Source of the DNA: Pseudonocardia sp.
GTDB lineage: Bacteria > Actinomycetota > Actinomycetes > Mycobacteriales > Pseudonocardiaceae
Length of the DNA: 64,000 bases
Reading direction: 5' to 3'
Assembly (NCBI RefSeq): GCF_029263155.1
Contig: NZ_JAJCYB010000111.1
Span: 62,001-126,000 of the forward strand
Shown: positions 34,226 through 46,554 of the stretch, in pieces
Layout of the letters: every line of letters begins with the position of its first letter
How positions within the stretch are numbered: the stretch's first letter is position 1
The notes under the pieces: generated by a model
Databases searched by the model: none
What the model saw: the letters and a program-made list of their open reading frames with translations, nothing else
Told to the model about the DNA's origin: nothing
Program-made: the position numbers and the translations under genes

Positions 34226-36325
34226 GTGGCACGGGACGTGCTGACGGACCTGACCAAGGTCCGCAACATCGGCATCATGGCGCACATCGACGCCGGCAAG
34301 ACCACCACCACCGAGCGGATCCTGTACTACACCGGGATCAACTACAAGATCGGTGAGGTGCACGACGGCGCCGCCACCATGGACTGGATGGAGGAGGAGC
34401 AGAAGCGCGGCATCACGATCACCTCCGCCGCCACCACCTGCTTCTGGAAAGACCACCAGATCAACATCATCGACACCCCCGGGCACGTCGACTTCACCGT
34501 CGAGGTGGAGCGCAACCTGCGGGTGCTCGACGGCGCCGTCGCGGTCTTCGACGGCAAGGAGGGGGTCGAGCCGCAGTCCGAGCAGGTCTGGCGGCAGGCC
34601 ACCAAGTACGACGTCCCGCGCATCTGCTTCGTCAACAAGATGGACAAGCTCGGCGCGGACTTCTACTTCACCGTGCGCACGATCCAGGAGCGTCTCGGAG
34701 CCAAGCCGCTCCCGATCCAGCTGCCGATCGGCTCGGAGAACGACTTCATCGGCGTCATCGACCTGGTGCAGATGCGCGCGCTCACGTGGCGCGGCGAGGT
34801 GGCCAAGGGCGAGGACTACGCCGTCGAGGAGATCCCGGCCGACCTGGCCGAGACGGCAGCCGAGTACCGGCTGGCGCTCATCGAGGCCGTCGCCGAGACC
34901 GACGACGAGCTGATGGAGGCCTACCTCGGCGGCGAGGAGTTCACCGTCGACCAGATCAAGCACGGGATCCGCAAGATCGTCAACGATCGTGCGGCGTACC
35001 CGGTGCTGTGCGGCTCGGCGTTCAAGAACAAGGGCGTCCAGCCGATGCTCGACGCGGTCATCGACTACCTTCCCGCCCCGTTCGACCTCCCGCCGGTCGA
35101 GGGCACGCTGCAGGACGGCGAGACGCCGGCCTTCCGCAGGCCCACCACCGAGGAGCCGTTCTCGGCGCTCGCGTTCAAGATCGCCGCACACCCGTTCTTC
35201 GGCAAGCTGACCTACATCCGGGTCTACTCGGGTCGGGTCGCCGCGGGCTCCCAGGTCATCAACTCGACCAAGGACCGCAAGGAGCGCATCGGGAAGATCT
35301 TCCAGATGCACGCCAACAAGGAGAACCCGGTCGACGAGGCCATGTGCGGCCACATCTACGCCGTCATCGGGCTCAAGGACACCACCACGGGCGAGACGCT
35401 CTGCGACCCGCAGGCGCCGATCATCCTCGAGTCGATGACCTTCCCGGACCCGGTCATCCAGGTCGCGGTCGAGCCGAAGACCAAGGCGGACCAGGAGAAG
35501 CTGGGCGTCGCGATCCAGCGCCTCGCCGAGGAGGACCCGACCTTCCAGGTGAGCCAGGACGAGGAGTCCGGCCAGACGATCCTCGCCGGGATGGGCGAAC
35601 TGCACCTCGAGGTGCTCGTCAACCGGATGAAGAGCGACTACAAGGTCGAGGCCAACATCGGCAAGCCCCAGGTCGCGTACCGCGAGACGATCCGCAAGAC
35701 CGTCGAGAAGTACAGCTTCACGCACAAGAAGCAGACCGGTGGCTCCGGCCAGTTCGCCAAGGTGATCATCACCCTGGAGCCGCTCGACACCGCCGACGGC
35801 GCGCTGTACGAGTTCGACAACAAGGTCACCGGCGGCCGCGTCCCGCGGGAGTACATCCCGTCGGTCGACGCCGGGGCGCAGGACGCCATGCAGTACGGCA
35901 TCCTCGCCGGCTACCCCCTCGTCGGCATCAAGCTGACGCTGGTGGACGGGGCCTACCACGAGGTCGACTCCTCCGAGATGGCCTTCAAGGTGGCCGGATC
36001 GATGGCGCTCAAGGAAGCTGCGCGGCAGGCGAGCCCGGCGATCCTGGAGCCGATGATGGCCGTCGAGGTCACCACGCCCGAGGACTACATGGGCGACGTG
36101 ATCGGCGACCTGAACTCCCGCCGCGGCCAGATCCAGGCCATGGAGGAGCGGGCGGGTGCTCGCGTCGTCAAGGCGCTGGTCCCGCTGTCCGAGATGTTCG
36201 GCTACGTCGGCGACCTCCGGTCGCGGACCCAGGGCCGGGCGAACTACACCATGGTCTTCGACTCCTACGCGGAGGTCCCGACCAACGTGGCCAAGGAGAT
36301 CATCGCCAAGGCCACGGGCGAGTAG
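34226..36325 (+). CDS. fusA: Elongation factor G
   Basis: [53 protein letters not shown]. Confidence 0.98.
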   Translation: MARDVLTDLTKVRNIGIMAHIDAGKTTTTERILYYTGINYKIGEVHDGAATMDWMEEEQKRGITITSAATTCFWKDHQINIIDTPGHVDFTVEVERNLRVLDGAVAVFDGKEGVEPQSEQVWRQATKYDVPRICFVNKMDKLGADFYFTVRTIQERLGAKPLPIQLPIGSENDFIGVIDLVQMRALTWRGEVAKGEDYAVEEIPADLAETAAEYRLALIEAVAETDDELMEAYLGGEEFTVDQIKHGIRKIVNDRAAYPVLCGSAFKNKGVQPMLDAVIDYLPAPFDLPPVEGTLQDGETPAFRRPTTEEPFSALAFKIAAHPFFGKLTYIRVYSGRVAAGSQVINSTKDRKERIGKIFQMHANKENPVDEAMCGHIYAVIGLKDTTTGETLCDPQAPIILESMTFPDPVIQVAVEPKTKADQEKLGVAIQRLAEEDPTFQVSQDEESGQTILAGMGELHLEVLVNRMKSDYKVEANIGKPQVAYRETIRKTVEKYSFTHKKQTGGSGQFAKVIITLEPLDTADGALYEFDNKVTGGRVPREYIPSVDAGAQDAMQYGILAGYPLVGIKLTLVDGAYHEVDSSEMAFKVAGSMALKEAARQASPAILEPMMAVEVTTPEDYMGDVIGDLNSRRGQIQAMEERAGARVVKALVPLSEMFGYVGDLRSRTQGRANYTMVFDSYAEVPTNVAKEIIAKATGE

Positions 36326-36335
36326 CACGCATCAC

Positions 36336-36363
36336 CGCCGCGGGCCCGCACGGGCCCGCGGCG
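36336..36363 (+). terminator. Hairpin between fusA and tuf (possible attenuator)
   Basis: cgccgcgggccc-gcac-gggcccgcggcg perfect 12-bp stem. Confidence 0.5.
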
Positions 36364-36430
36364 TCGCACGATCCCACAGACCCCCCGTCAGCACGGCGGA
36401 TGAAGAACCCCAGTCCAGGAGGAATCCCCA

Positions 36431-37624
36431 GTGGCGAAGGCGAAGTTCGAGCGGACCAAGCCGCACGTCAACATCGGCACCATCGGTCACATCGACCACG
36501 GTAAGACCACGCTGACGGCGGCAATCACCAAGGTCCTGCACGACAAGTTCCCGACGCTCAACGCGGCGTCGGCGTTCGACCAGATCGACAAGGCTCCCGA
36601 GGAGCGCCAGCGCGGCATCACGATCTCGATCGCGCATGTCGAGTACCAGACCGAGAAGCGCCACTACGCGCACGTCGACTGCCCCGGGCACGCCGACTAC
36701 ATCAAGAACATGATCACCGGTGCGGCGCAGATGGACGGCGCCATCCTGGTGGTCGCCGCCACCGACGGACCGATGCCCCAGACGCGCGAGCACGTGCTGC
36801 TCGCCCGCCAGGTCGGCGTGCCCTACATCGTCGTGGCGCTCAACAAGGCCGACATGGTCGACGACGAGGAGATCCTGGAGCTCGTCGAGCTCGAGGTCCG
36901 CGAGCTGCTGTCGTCGCAGGAGTACCCGGGCGACGACCTGCCGATCGTGCGCGTCTCGGCGCTCAAGGCGCTCGAGGGCGACGCCGAGTGGGCCGACAAG
37001 CTGCTCGAGCTGATGGACGCCGTCGACGAGTCGATCCCGGAGCCCGAGCGCGACGTCGACCGCCCGTTCCTCATGCCCGTCGAGGACGTCTTCACGATCT
37101 CCGGACGTGGCACGGTCGTCACCGGCCGCATCGAGCGCGGCGTCGTCAAGGTGAACGAGGAGGTGGAGGTGGTCGGCATCAAGGAGAAGTCCTTCAAGAC
37201 CACCACCACGTCCATCGAGATGTTCAAGAAGTTCCTGGACGAGGGTCGCGCCGGCGACAACGCGGCGCTGCTGCTCCGCGGGGTCAAGCGCGAGCAGGTC
37301 GAGCGCGGCATGGTCATCACCAAGCCGGGCACCACCACCCCGCACACGGAGTTCGAGGGCCAAGTCTACATCCTGTCCAAGGACGAGGGCGGCCGGCACA
37401 CGCCGTTCTTCAACAACTACCGTCCGCAGTTCTACTTCCGGACCACGGACGTCACCGGCGTGGTGACGCTGCCCAGCGGCACCGAGATGGTCATGCCCGG
37501 CGACAACACCCTCATGGACGTGAAGCTGATCCAGCCGATCGCCATGGAGGAGGGCCTGCAGTTCGCCATCCGCGAGGGTGGCCGCACCGTCGGCGCCGGC
37601 CAGGTCACCAAGATCACCAAGTAG
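36431..37624 (+). CDS. tuf: Elongation factor Tu
   Basis: [36 protein letters not shown]. Confidence 0.98.
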   Translation: MAKAKFERTKPHVNIGTIGHIDHGKTTLTAAITKVLHDKFPTLNAASAFDQIDKAPEERQRGITISIAHVEYQTEKRHYAHVDCPGHADYIKNMITGAAQMDGAILVVAATDGPMPQTREHVLLARQVGVPYIVVALNKADMVDDEEILELVELEVRELLSSQEYPGDDLPIVRVSALKALEGDAEWADKLLELMDAVDESIPEPERDVDRPFLMPVEDVFTISGRGTVVTGRIERGVVKVNEEVEVVGIKEKSFKTTTTSIEMFKKFLDEGRAGDNAALLLRGVKREQVERGMVITKPGTTTPHTEFEGQVYILSKDEGGRHTPFFNNYRPQFYFRTTDVTGVVTLPSGTEMVMPGDNTLMDVKLIQPIAMEEGLQFAIREGGRTVGAGQVTKITK

Positions 37625-37644
37625 TTCCGCACCACCCCGGTCAG

Positions 37645-37670
37645 GGATGCCGCACGCCCGTGTGGCATCC
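37645..37670 (+). terminator. tuf terminator
   Basis: ggatgccgcac-gccc-gtgtggcatcc stem (one G:U) then ttgacgggtt. Confidence 0.6.
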
Positions 37671-37795
37671 TTGACGGGTTGCGCATCGGGCGTGGCGCAC
37701 GAGCGATCGTGTGCCCACCGGTGCGGACCCACCTCAGCACAGCGATCCCCCCGGGGGTCGCGGGTGTGACCGGGGCACCGGTATGCGGATCGGGA

Positions 37796-37813
37796 GCGAC
37801 ACGCCCGACCTCG
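37796..37813 (+). promoter_or_regulatory. Leader element shared with rpsL
   Basis: gcgacacgcccgacctcg, identical to 33226-33243. Confidence 0.55.
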
Positions 37814-37948
37814 TGGACCGGAGCCCGGACCAATCGATGCACGTAGCGCCCGCACCGCCAGGTGCGCCCAGGGCACTGCGTGAGACGAAGTACGGGTCAG
37901 ACCCGGACACCCGCACACGCGGCAGGAAGAAGAGGACGACCGACGACC

Positions 37949-38254
37949 ATGGCGGGACAGAAGATCCGCATCAGGCTGAAGGCCTACGACCACGAGGCCA
38001 TCGACGCCTCCGCGCGCAAGATCGTGGAAACGGTCACGCGCACGGGTGCTCGGGTCGTCGGGCCGGTGCCGCTGCCGACGGAGAAGAACATCTACTGCGT
38101 CATCCGTTCGCCGCACAAGTACAAGGACTCGCGCGAGCACTTCGAGATGCGCACCCACAAGCGGCTGATCGACATCCTCGACCCGACGCCCAAGACCGTC
38201 GACGCGCTCATGCGCATCGACCTCCCAGCGTCCGTCGACGTGAACATTCAGTAG
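37949..38254 (+). CDS. rpsJ: 30S ribosomal protein S10
   Basis: [47 protein letters not shown]. Confidence 0.98.
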   Translation: MAGQKIRIRLKAYDHEAIDASARKIVETVTRTGARVVGPVPLPTEKNIYCVIRSPHKYKDSREHFEMRTHKRLIDILDPTPKTVDALMRIDLPASVDVNIQ

Positions 38255-38269
38255 GGCTGAGTCGACATC

Positions 38270-38926
38270 ATGAGCGAACGACAGATCACCGGGATCCTGG
38301 GCACCAAGCTCGGGATGACCCAGGTCTTCGACGAGAACAACCGGGTGGTCCCGGTCACCGTGGTCCAGGCGGGCCCGAACGTGGTGACGCAGATCCGGAC
38401 CGCGGAGAAGGACGGCTACGTCGCCGTGCAGCTGGCCTACGGCGCCATCGACCCGCGCAAGGTGAACAAGCCGCGCACCGGCCACTTCGGCAAGGCGGGC
38501 ACCACGCCGCGCCGCCACCTGGTCGAGCTGCGCACCACCGACGCGACCGAGTACGCGCTGGGCCAGGAGATCACCGCCGAGGCCTTCGAGGCCGGCGCCG
38601 TGGTCGACGTGGTCGGCACCAGCAAGGGCAAGGGCACCGCGGGCGTCATGAAGCGCCACGGCTTCCACGGCCTCGGCGCCAGCCACGGTGTGCAGCGCAA
38701 GCACCGCTCACCGGGTTCCATCGGCGGCTGCGCCACCCCCGGGCGGGTGTTCAAGGGCATCAAGATGGCCGGCCGGATGGGGGTCGCGCGGGTGACCACG
38801 CAGAACCTCACGGTCTACCGCGTCGACGCCGAGCGCGGCCTGCTGCTGATCAAGGGCGCGGTCCCCGGCCCCCGCGGTGGGCTGCTGCTGGTCAAGTCGG
38901 CCGTGAAGCGAGGTGAGAAGGCATGA
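38270..38926 (+). CDS. rplC: 50S ribosomal protein L3
   Basis: [39 protein letters not shown]. Confidence 0.98.
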   Translation: MSERQITGILGTKLGMTQVFDENNRVVPVTVVQAGPNVVTQIRTAEKDGYVAVQLAYGAIDPRKVNKPRTGHFGKAGTTPRRHLVELRTTDATEYALGQEITAEAFEAGAVVDVVGTSKGKGTAGVMKRHGFHGLGASHGVQRKHRSPGSIGGCATPGRVFKGIKMAGRMGVARVTTQNLTVYRVDAERGLLLIKGAVPGPRGGLLLVKSAVKRGEKA

Positions 38927-39870
38927 GCAACGTCGACGTCCGCACGCCCGACGGCAAGACCGACGGGTCGGTGGAGCTTCCCGCCCACGTCTTCGACGTC
39001 ACGGCCAACGTGCCGTTGATGCACCAGGTGGTGACCGGCCAGCTCGCGGCCGCCCGCCAGGGCACGCACGACACGAAGACCCGCGGCGAGGTCCGTGGTG
39101 GTGGCAAGAAGCCCTACCGCCAGAAGGGCACCGGCCGCGCCCGCCAGGGCTCCACCCGGTCGCCGCAGTTCGCCGGCGGTGGCATCTCGCACGGCCCGAC
39201 GCCGCGCGACTACACCCAGAAGACCCCCAAGAAGATGAAGGCTGCCGCCCTGCGCGGCGCGCTCTCCGACCGCGCCCGCGCGGGCCGGGTGCACGTCGTC
39301 TCCTCGGTGGTCTCGGGTGAGGCCCCGTCCACCAAGGCGGCGCGGCGGATCCTCGAGTCCGTGGTCGGCGACGCCGGCGCGCGGGTGCTCGCGGTCATCG
39401 GCCGCGAGGACGTCTCGAGCCAGCTCAGCCTGCGCAACCTGCCGACGGTCCACCTGATCGCCCCGGACCAGCTCAACACCTACGACGTGCTCGTCAACGA
39501 CGTCGTGCTGTTCACCTCCGAGGCGCTCGAGACGTTCCTGGCCGGCCCCATCGCGGTGCCGACGCGCAGGTCGGCCGCGGCCGAGCCGCAGGGCCTGCTC
39601 ACGAAGGCGCCCGCGCCGAAGGTCGAGGACGAGCCCGCGGGCGAGGGCCCCCACGGCCCGCAGAGCCACGCTCCGCTCGCCGACGGCTCGCAGCCCGAGG
39701 GGTTCCCCGTCAAGGGCAACGCCGACTCGATGCTCTACCACGTGCCGGGCAGCTCCTTCTACGCCCGCACCGTGGCCGAGGTCTGGTTCGCCACCGCCGA
39801 GGCGGCCGAAGAGGCCGGCTTCCAGCTGCCGCCGTCGCAGCGTGATGCAGCGAAGGAGGAGGACAAGTGA
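38923..39870 (+). CDS. rplD: 50S ribosomal protein L4 with extra C-terminal domain
   Basis: L4 core ([38 protein letters not shown]) followed by about 95 extra residues ending in [49 protein letters not shown]. Confidence 0.97.
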   Translation: MSNVDVRTPDGKTDGSVELPAHVFDVTANVPLMHQVVTGQLAAARQGTHDTKTRGEVRGGGKKPYRQKGTGRARQGSTRSPQFAGGGISHGPTPRDYTQKTPKKMKAAALRGALSDRARAGRVHVVSSVVSGEAPSTKAARRILESVVGDAGARVLAVIGREDVSSQLSLRNLPTVHLIAPDQLNTYDVLVNDVVLFTSEALETFLAGPIAVPTRRSAAAEPQGLLTKAPAPKVEDEPAGEGPHGPQSHAPLADGSQPEGFPVKGNADSMLYHVPGSSFYARTVAEVWFATAEAAEEAGFQLPPSQRDAAKEEDK

Positions 39871-40169
39871 TTCCCGATCCGCGCGACATCCTGCTCGCGC
39901 CGGTGGTGTCCGAGAAGAGCTACGGCCTGCTCGAGGAGCGCCAGTACACCTTCCTCGTGCGACCGGACGCGAACAAGACCGAGATCAAGATCGCCGTCGA
40001 GAAGGTGTTCGGCGTCAAGGTGCTCTCCGTGAACACCCTGAACCGCAGCGGGAAGCGCAAGCGCTCCCGCACCGGCTACGGCAAGCGCCGGGACACCAAG
40101 CGCGCGATCGTGACGCTCTCCGAGGAGAGCCGCACCATCGACGTGTTCGGTGGAAGGGCAGGGGCGTAG
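39867..40169 (+). CDS. rplW: 50S ribosomal protein L23
   Basis: [51 protein letters not shown]. Confidence 0.97.
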   Translation: MIPDPRDILLAPVVSEKSYGLLEERQYTFLVRPDANKTEIKIAVEKVFGVKVLSVNTLNRSGKRKRSRTGYGKRRDTKRAIVTLSEESRTIDVFGGRAGA

Positions 40170-40173
40170 AGCC

Positions 40174-41007
40174 ATGGGTATCCGCAAGTACAAGCCGACG
40201 ACACCCGGTCGCCGCGGCTCCAGCGTCTCGGACTTCGCCGAGATCACGCGCTCCACCCCGGAGAAGTCGCTGATCCGCCCGCTGCACTCCAAGGGCGGTC
40301 GCAACGTGCACGGGCGCGTCACCACCCGGCACCAGGGCGGTGGTCACAAGCGTGCGTACCGGCTGATCGACTTCCGGCGCAACGACAAGGACGGGGTGCC
40401 GGCCACGGTCGCGCACATCGAGTACGACCCGAACCGCACCTCGCGGATCGCGCTGCTGCACTACCTCGACGGCGAGAAGCGCTACATCATCGCGCCGGAG
40501 AAGCTCAAGCAGGGCGACAAGGTCGAGGCCGGCCCGCGGGCCGACATCAAGGTCGGCAACAACCTCCCGCTGCGCAACATCCCGACCGGCACCGTGATCC
40601 ACGCGATCGAGCTGCGGCCCGGTGGCGGCGCGAAGATGGCCCGCTCGGCCGGGGCGAAGGTGCAGCTGGTCGCCAAGGACGGTCCCTACGCGCAGCTGCG
40701 GCTGCCCTCGGGCGAGATCCGCAACGTCGACGTCCGCTGCCGCGCCACGATCGGCGAGGTCGGCAACGCCGAGCACTCCAACATCAACTGGGGCAAGGCG
40801 GGCCGCATGCGGTGGAAGGGCAAGCGCCCGACCGTCCGCGGTGTCGCCATGAACCCGGTCGACCACCCGCACGGTGGTGGTGAGGGCAAGACCTCCGGTG
40901 GTCGCCACCCGGTCAACCCCGCGGGCAAGCCCGAGGGCCGCACCCGCCGCACCAAGCCGTCCGACAAGTTGATCGTCCGCCGCCGGCGTACCGGCAAGAA
41001 GCGCTGA
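40174..41007 (+). CDS. rplB: 50S ribosomal protein L2
   Basis: [33 protein letters not shown]...[25 protein letters not shown]. Confidence 0.98.
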   Translation: MGIRKYKPTTPGRRGSSVSDFAEITRSTPEKSLIRPLHSKGGRNVHGRVTTRHQGGGHKRAYRLIDFRRNDKDGVPATVAHIEYDPNRTSRIALLHYLDGEKRYIIAPEKLKQGDKVEAGPRADIKVGNNLPLRNIPTGTVIHAIELRPGGGAKMARSAGAKVQLVAKDGPYAQLRLPSGEIRNVDVRCRATIGEVGNAEHSNINWGKAGRMRWKGKRPTVRGVAMNPVDHPHGGGEGKTSGGRHPVNPAGKPEGRTRRTKPSDKLIVRRRRTGKKR

Positions 41008-41023
41008 GCAGGGAGGTTAGAAG

Positions 41024-41305
41024 ATGCCGCGCAGCCTGAAGAAGGGCCCGTTCGTGGACGACCACCTGCTCAAGAAGGTGGACGCTCTCAACGCGGCCGA
41101 CAAGAAGACCGTGATCAAGACATGGTCCCGCCGGTCCACGATCATCCCCGACATGATCGGCCACACGATCGCGGTGCACGACGGCCGCAAGCACGTGCCG
41201 GTCTTCGTGTCGGACTCGATGGTCGGCCACAAGCTGGGGGAGTTCGCGCCCACGCGCACCTTCCGGGGCCACATCAAGGACGACCGCAAGTCGCGCAGGC
41301 GCTGA
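41024..41305 (+). CDS. rpsS: 30S ribosomal protein S19
   Basis: [55 protein letters not shown]. Confidence 0.98.
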   Translation: MPRSLKKGPFVDDHLLKKVDALNAADKKTVIKTWSRRSTIIPDMIGHTIAVHDGRKHVPVFVSDSMVGHKLGEFAPTRTFRGHIKDDRKSRRR

Positions 41306-41330
41306 GCGGACCGGGAGAGGAGGAGAGATC

Positions 41331-41768
41331 ATGGCTGAAGTTGCCGAGAGCTCTGCCGACGCGCCCGTCCGGGCGCGCGCGGTGGCGCGGTTCGTTCACA
41401 TGTCACCGACCAAGGTGCGGCGCGTCGTCGCGCTGATCAAGGGTCGGCCGGTACAGGAGGCGCTCGACATCCTGCGGTTCTCGCCGCAGGCCGCCTGCGA
41501 ACCCCTGTACAAGGTCGTCGCGAGTGCGGCGGCCAATGCCGAGAACAACCTCGACCTGGACCGCGACACCCTCGTGGTGGCGCTGGCCACGGCCGACGAG
41601 GGCCCGACGCTCAAGCGCATCCGGCCGCGGGCCCAGGGCCGCGCCTACCGGATCCGCAAGCGCACGAGCCACATCACCGTCGAGGTCGAGTCGCAGCCCG
41701 CCAGGGGCGGGCGCGGAGCAGCGCGAGTGCGTGGGCGCGACGCGAGCGCGAAGGGGAGGACCCGCTAA
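41331..41768 (+). CDS. rplV: 50S ribosomal protein L22
   Basis: [41 protein letters not shown]. Confidence 0.98.
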   Translation: MAEVAESSADAPVRARAVARFVHMSPTKVRRVVALIKGRPVQEALDILRFSPQAACEPLYKVVASAAANAENNLDLDRDTLVVALATADEGPTLKRIRPRAQGRAYRIRKRTSHITVEVESQPARGGRGAARVRGRDASAKGRTR

Positions 41769-42619
41769 TGGGTCAGAAGATCAACCCGCACGGTTTCCGG
41801 CTCGGTATCACCACCGACTGGAAGTCGCGCTGGTACGCCGACAAGCAGTACTCCGAGTACGTGAAGGAGGACGTCGAGATCCGCCGCATGCTGTCCAAGG
41901 GCATGGAGCGGGCCGGCATCTCCAAGGTCGAGATCGAGCGCACCCGGGACCGGGTCCGCGTCGACATCTTCACCGCGCGTCCGGGCATCGTCATCGGTCG
42001 CCGTGGCGCCGAGGCCGACCGCATCCGGGGCAACCTCGAGAAGCTGACCAAGAAGCAGGTCCAGCTCAACATCCTCGAGGTCAAGAACTCCGAGTCCGAC
42101 GCGCAGCTCGTCGCGCAGGGCGTGGCCGAGCAGCTGTCCAACCGCGTGGCGTTCCGCCGCGCGATGCGCAAGGCCATCCAGTCGGCCATGCGCTCCCCGC
42201 AGGTCAAGGGGATCCGGGTGCAGTGCTCGGGTCGCCTCGGCGGCGCGGAGATGTCGCGCTCGGAGTTCTACCGCGAGGGTCGCGTCCCGCTGCACACGTT
42301 GCGTGCCGACATCGACTACGGCCTGTTCGAGGCCCGCACCACCTTCGGGCGCATCGGCGTGAAGGTGTGGATCTACAAGGGTGACGTCGTCGGTGGCCGT
42401 CGCGAGGGTGCCCCGGCTGCCGCCGCGGCTCCCGGTGGCGACCGCGGTCCGCGTCGCGAGCGTCCGGCCCGCCGTCGTTCGGGTGCCTCGGGCACCACGG
42501 GCTCGGGTACCGAGGCCGGTCGCGCCGCGGAGCAGCAGTCGGCCGGCGGTGGCACGGCCACCGCGACGGTCGACGCGCCGGCGCCGTCCACGGACAACGC
42601 GACCGGTGGGGAGGCGTAG
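41768..42619 (+). CDS. rpsC: 30S ribosomal protein S3
   Basis: [42 protein letters not shown]. Confidence 0.98.
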   Translation: MGQKINPHGFRLGITTDWKSRWYADKQYSEYVKEDVEIRRMLSKGMERAGISKVEIERTRDRVRVDIFTARPGIVIGRRGAEADRIRGNLEKLTKKQVQLNILEVKNSESDAQLVAQGVAEQLSNRVAFRRAMRKAIQSAMRSPQVKGIRVQCSGRLGGAEMSRSEFYREGRVPLHTLRADIDYGLFEARTTFGRIGVKVWIYKGDVVGGRREGAPAAAAAPGGDRGPRRERPARRRSGASGTTGSGTEAGRAAEQQSAGGGTATATVDAPAPSTDNATGGEA

Positions 42620-42622
42620 ACC

Positions 42623-43042
42623 ATGCTGATCCCCCGCCGGGTCAAGCACCGCAAGCAGCACCGTCCGCACCGCACCGGTGCGGCCTCGGGCGGCACTCGC
42701 GTCACCTTCGGTGACTACGGGATCCAGGCCATGGAGCCCGCCTACGTCACCAACCGGCAGATCGAGTCCGCACGTATCGCCATCAACCGGCACATCAAGC
42801 GTGGCGGCAAGGTCTGGATCAACATCTTCCCGGACCGCCCGCTCACCAAGAAGCCCGCCGAGACCCGCATGGGTTCGGGCAAGGGCTCGCCGGAGAAGTG
42901 GGTGTCGAACGTCAAGCCGGGCCGGGTGCTGTTCGAGATGAGCTACCCCAACGAGCAGACGGCTCGCGAGGCACTGCGCCGCGCGATCCACAAGCTGCCC
43001 ATGAAGTGCCGGATCGTGACCCGTGAGGGTGGTGACATCTGA
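42623..43042 (+). CDS. rplP: 50S ribosomal protein L16
   Basis: [48 protein letters not shown]. Confidence 0.98.
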   Translation: MLIPRRVKHRKQHRPHRTGAASGGTRVTFGDYGIQAMEPAYVTNRQIESARIAINRHIKRGGKVWINIFPDRPLTKKPAETRMGSGKGSPEKWVSNVKPGRVLFEMSYPNEQTAREALRRAIHKLPMKCRIVTREGGDI

Positions 43043-43284
43043 TGGCCGCGTCGACGACGACCGCCGCCGAGCTGCGTGAGCTCACCGACGAGGAGCTCAC
43101 CCTGCGCGTGCGCGAGGCCAAGGAGGAGCTGTTCAACCTCCGCTTCCAGATGGCCACCGGGCAGCTGGACAACAACAGGCGGCTGCGTACCGTCCGGCAC
43201 GACATCGCGCGGATCTACACGATCATGCGTGAGCGCGAGCTGGGCCTCTCTGCCGCCCCCGACGACAGTGAGGGTGCGGCATGA
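43042..43284 (+). CDS. rpmC: 50S ribosomal protein L29
   Basis: [51 protein letters not shown]. Confidence 0.97.
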   Translation: MAASTTTAAELRELTDEELTLRVREAKEELFNLRFQMATGQLDNNRRLRTVRHDIARIYTIMRERELGLSAAPDDSEGAA

Positions 43285-43568
43285 GTGATGCAGCGAAGAC
43301 GCCGCCCACCGAGGTGGCGCGCAACGAGCGCAAGATCCGCGAGGGTCTTGTCGTCTCGGACAAGATGGACAAGACGATCGTGGTCTCGCTCGAGGACCGC
43401 GTGAAGCACCGCATGTACGGCAAGGTCATCCGCCGGACGAGCAAGGTCAAGGCGCACGACGAGGCCAACACGGCCGGCGTCGGCGACCGCGTCCGGCTGA
43501 TGGAGACCCGCCCGCTGTCGGCCACCAAGCGCTGGCGCCTGGTGGAGATCCTGGAGAAGGCGAAGTGA
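43281..43568 (+). CDS. rpsQ: 30S ribosomal protein S17
   Basis: [47 protein letters not shown]. Confidence 0.97.
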   Translation: MSDAAKTPPTEVARNERKIREGLVVSDKMDKTIVVSLEDRVKHRMYGKVIRRTSKVKAHDEANTAGVGDRVRLMETRPLSATKRWRLVEILEKAK

Positions 43569-43933
43569 TCCAGCAGGAGTCGCGACTGCGCGTCGCCGAC
43601 AACACCGGTGCCAAGGAGATCCTGTGCATCCGGGTGCTGGGCGGATCGGCCCGGCGCTACGCGGGCATCGGCGACACCATCGTCGCCACCGTCAAGGACG
43701 CCATGCCCGGAGCCGGTGTGAAGCGTGGTGACGTCGTGAAGGCCGTCATCGTGCGCACCGTGAAGGAGCGGCGCCGCCCGGATGGTTCCTACATCCGTTT
43801 CGACGAGAACGCCGCCGTGCTGATCAAGCCCGACGGTGAGCCGCGGGGGACCCGCATCTTCGGACCGGTCGGTCGCGAACTCCGCGACAAGCGGTTCATG
43901 AAGATCATCTCCCTCGCGCCGGAGGTGCTGTAG
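43565..43933 (+). CDS. rplN: 50S ribosomal protein L14
   Basis: [49 protein letters not shown]. Confidence 0.98.
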   Translation: MIQQESRLRVADNTGAKEILCIRVLGGSARRYAGIGDTIVATVKDAMPGAGVKRGDVVKAVIVRTVKERRRPDGSYIRFDENAAVLIKPDGEPRGTRIFGPVGRELRDKRFMKIISLAPEVL

Positions 43934-43936
43934 CTC

Positions 43937-44263
43937 ATGAAGATCAAGAAGGGCGACACCGTCGTGGTGATCGCCGGCAAGGACAAGGGCGCGAAGGGCA
44001 AGGTCATCCAGGCCTACCCGGAGCGGGCGCGCGTGCTCGTCGAGGGCGTGAACCGGATCAAGAAGCACACCCGGATCAGCCAGAACCAGCGCGGCGCGCA
44101 GTCCGGCGGCATCGTCACCCAGGAGGCCGCGATCCACATCTCCAACGTGATGGTCGTCGACTCCGACGGCAAGCCGACCCGGGTGGGCCGCCAGGTCTCC
44201 CGCGACGAGGACGGCAAGCGGTCGAGCGTGCGGATCGCCCGGCGCAACGGGAAGGAGCTGTGA
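43937..44263 (+). CDS. rplX: 50S ribosomal protein L24
   Basis: [44 protein letters not shown]. Confidence 0.98.
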   Translation: MKIKKGDTVVVIAGKDKGAKGKVIQAYPERARVLVEGVNRIKKHTRISQNQRGAQSGGIVTQEAAIHISNVMVVDSDGKPTRVGRQVSRDEDGKRSSVRIARRNGKEL

Positions 44264-44841
44264 TGACTACTTCTGGGACGATGACCACCGAGAAGGTCGT
44301 GCCGCGCCTCAAGCAGCGCTACCGCGACGAGATCGCGGGCCAGCTGCGCGAGCAGTTCTCCTACGCGAACGTCATGCAGATCCCGGGCGTGGTGAAGGTC
44401 GTCGTCAACATGGGTGTCGGCGACGCCGCCCGGGACGCGAAGCTCATCGACGGCGCCGTGCGCGACCTCACGACCATCACCGGTCAGAAGCCGCAGGTCC
44501 GTCGGGCGACCAAGTCCATCGCGCAGTTCAAGCTGCGCGAGGGCATGCCGATCGGCGCGAAGGTCACCCTCCGCAACGACCGGATGTGGGAGTTCCTGGA
44601 CCGGCTGCTCGCCATCGCGCTGCCGCGTATCCGCGACTTCCGTGGCCTCTCGCCGAACCAGTTCGACGGCCGGGGCAACTACACGTTCGGCCTGAACGAG
44701 CAGTCGATGTTCCACGAGATCGACCCCGACTCGATCGACCGGCCGCGCGGCATGGACATCACGGTCGTCACCACGGCCACGACCGACGAGGAAGGCCGGG
44801 CGCTGCTGCGCAAGCTCGGTTTCCCGTTCAAGGAGGCGTGA
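44263..44841 (+). CDS. rplE: 50S ribosomal protein L5
   Basis: [45 protein letters not shown]. Confidence 0.97.
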   Translation: MTTSGTMTTEKVVPRLKQRYRDEIAGQLREQFSYANVMQIPGVVKVVVNMGVGDAARDAKLIDGAVRDLTTITGQKPQVRRATKSIAQFKLREGMPIGAKVTLRNDRMWEFLDRLLAIALPRIRDFRGLSPNQFDGRGNYTFGLNEQSMFHEIDPDSIDRPRGMDITVVTTATTDEEGRALLRKLGFPFKEA

Positions 44842-44843
44842 GC

Positions 44844-44894
44844 ATGTGTAACTCGCAGGCTCGGCTTCCCGTACCGCATGTCAGGGAGGCGTGA
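44844..44894 (+). CDS. Candidate 16-codon mini-ORF (MCNSQARLPVPHVREA) between rplE and rpsZ
   Basis: ATG 3 nt after the rplE stop, preceded by AAGGAGG; stop 4 nt before the rpsZ ATG. Too short for coding statistics. Confidence 0.3.
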   Translation: MCNSQARLPVPHVREA

Positions 44895-44897
44895 GAG

Positions 44898-45083
44898 ATG
44901 GCCAAGAAGGCGCTCCGCATCAAGGCCGCAGCCGTTCCGAAGTTCAAGGTCCGCGGCTACACCCGGTGCCAGAAGTGCGGGCGGCCCCGTGCCGTGCTGC
45001 GCAAGTTCGGCCTGTGCCGGATCTGCGTCCGCGACATGGCCCACGCCGGCGAGCTGCCCGGCGTCAGCAAGTCCTCCTGGTAG
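44898..45083 (+). CDS. rpsZ: 30S ribosomal protein S14 type Z
   Basis: 61 aa with zinc ribbon [20 protein letters not shown]. Confidence 0.97.
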   Translation: MAKKALRIKAAAVPKFKVRGYTRCQKCGRPRAVLRKFGLCRICVRDMAHAGELPGVSKSSW

Positions 45084-45159
45084 TACCTGATCGCCGCAGG
45101 CCCGGCCCGGATCACCTCGATGCGGGCGGGAACCACGGTGGGAAAGCAGTGGCACACAC

Positions 45160-45558
45160 ATGACGATGACCGATCCGATCGCAGACATGCTCACACGTCT
45201 GCGCAACGCCAACTCGGCCTACCACGACCGCGTGGTCATGCCGCACTCGAAGCTCAAGGTTGCCATCGCCGAGATCCTCCAGAAGGAGGGTTACATCGCG
45301 TCGCACGCGGTGGAGGACGCCGAGGTCGGCAAGTCCCTGGTCATCGAGCTGAAGTACGGGCGCAACCGGGAGCGGAGCATCGCGGGTCTGCGCCGGGTCT
45401 CCAAGCCCGGCCTGCGGGTCTACGCGAAGTCGACGAACCTGCCCCGCGTCCTCGGCGGCCTCGGTGTCGCCATCATCTCGACGTCCGCCGGTCTGCAGAC
45501 CGAGCGGCAAGCACACAAGAACGGCGTGGGCGGGGAAGTCCTCGCCTACGTCTGGTGA
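45160..45558 (+). CDS. rpsH: 30S ribosomal protein S8
   Basis: [46 protein letters not shown]. Confidence 0.98.
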   Translation: MTMTDPIADMLTRLRNANSAYHDRVVMPHSKLKVAIAEILQKEGYIASHAVEDAEVGKSLVIELKYGRNRERSIAGLRRVSKPGLRVYAKSTNLPRVLGGLGVAIISTSAGLQTERQAHKNGVGGEVLAYVW

Positions 45559-45570
45559 GGGGGTAACACC

Positions 45571-46110
45571 ATGTCCCGTATCGGGAAGCTGCCCATCACC
45601 GTGCCGTCCGGGGTGGACGTGAACATCGACGGCCGCACGGTGACCGTCAAGGGGCCCAAGGGCATCCTGTCGCACACCGTCATCGAGCCGATCACGGTCG
45701 AGCGCGACGACACCGGTGCCGTGGTCGTGAAGCGGCCCGACGAGGAGCGCAAGAGCAAGGCCTACCACGGCCTCTCCCGCACCCTGGTCAACAACCTCTT
45801 CGTCGGCGTCACCACCGGCTACGAGAAGAAGCTGGAGATCCACGGCGTCGGCTACCGGGTCGCGCTCAAGGACAACTCGCTGGAGTTCGCGCTCGGGTAC
45901 AGCCACCCTGTGGTGGTCACCGCGCCCGAGGGCGTCACGTTCGCCGTCGAGAGCCCCACCAGGTTCTCGGTCTCCGGCATCGACAAGCAGCTGGTCGGCG
46001 AGACCGCCGCCAACATCCGCAAGCTGCGCAGGCCCGACCCGTACAAGGGCAAGGGCGTGCGCTACGCCGGCGAGGTCATCCGCCGCAAGGTCGGGAAGAC
46101 GGGTAAGTAA
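45571..46110 (+). CDS. rplF: 50S ribosomal protein L6
   Basis: [31 protein letters not shown]...[16 protein letters not shown]. Confidence 0.98.
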   Translation: MSRIGKLPITVPSGVDVNIDGRTVTVKGPKGILSHTVIEPITVERDDTGAVVVKRPDEERKSKAYHGLSRTLVNNLFVGVTTGYEKKLEIHGVGYRVALKDNSLEFALGYSHPVVVTAPEGVTFAVESPTRFSVSGIDKQLVGETAANIRKLRRPDPYKGKGVRYAGEVIRRKVGKTGK

Positions 46111-46526
46111 TGGCCGAGATCAGCACAGTGCATATTTCTTCGGCTGCCAGGAAGCGGACCGCCTCCCAGGTGTCGGCCAAGCGCCGCACCTCCCGTGCGC
46201 GCCGGCACGCCCGGCTGCGCAAGAAGGTCGCCGGCAGCCCCGAGCGACCCCGGCTCGCGGTGAAGCGCAGCTCGCGCCACATCCTCGTGCAGCTCATCGA
46301 CGACCTCGCGGGCCGCACGCTGGCCTCGGCGTCCACGATGGAGGCCGACGTCCGCGGGCTCGACGGTGACAAGAAGGCCCGCGCGGCCAAGGTCGGCGAG
46401 CTGGTGGCCGCCCGGGCCCGCGACGCCGGCGTCACCTCGGTGGTGTTCGACCACGGCGGCTTCGGCTACCACGGCCGGATCGCCGCGCTGGCCGACGCCG
46501 CGCGCGAGGGCGGCTTGGAGTTCTGA
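46110..46526 (+). CDS. rplR: 50S ribosomal protein L18
   Basis: [42 protein letters not shown]. Confidence 0.97.
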   Translation: MAEISTVHISSAARKRTASQVSAKRRTSRARRHARLRKKVAGSPERPRLAVKRSSRHILVQLIDDLAGRTLASASTMEADVRGLDGDKKARAAKVGELVAARARDAGVTSVVFDHGGFGYHGRIAALADAAREGGLEF

Positions 46527-46554
46527 TGGTGAAGACAACGGAAGGAAACCACTG

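Noticed and set aside
34178-36328. 716-aa ORF antisense to fusA
   Set aside because: Shadow ORF; EF-G is clear on the plus strand.
36332-38704. 790-aa minus-strand ORF spanning tuf, rpsJ and part of rplC
   Set aside because: Crosses several convincing genes; artefactual composition.
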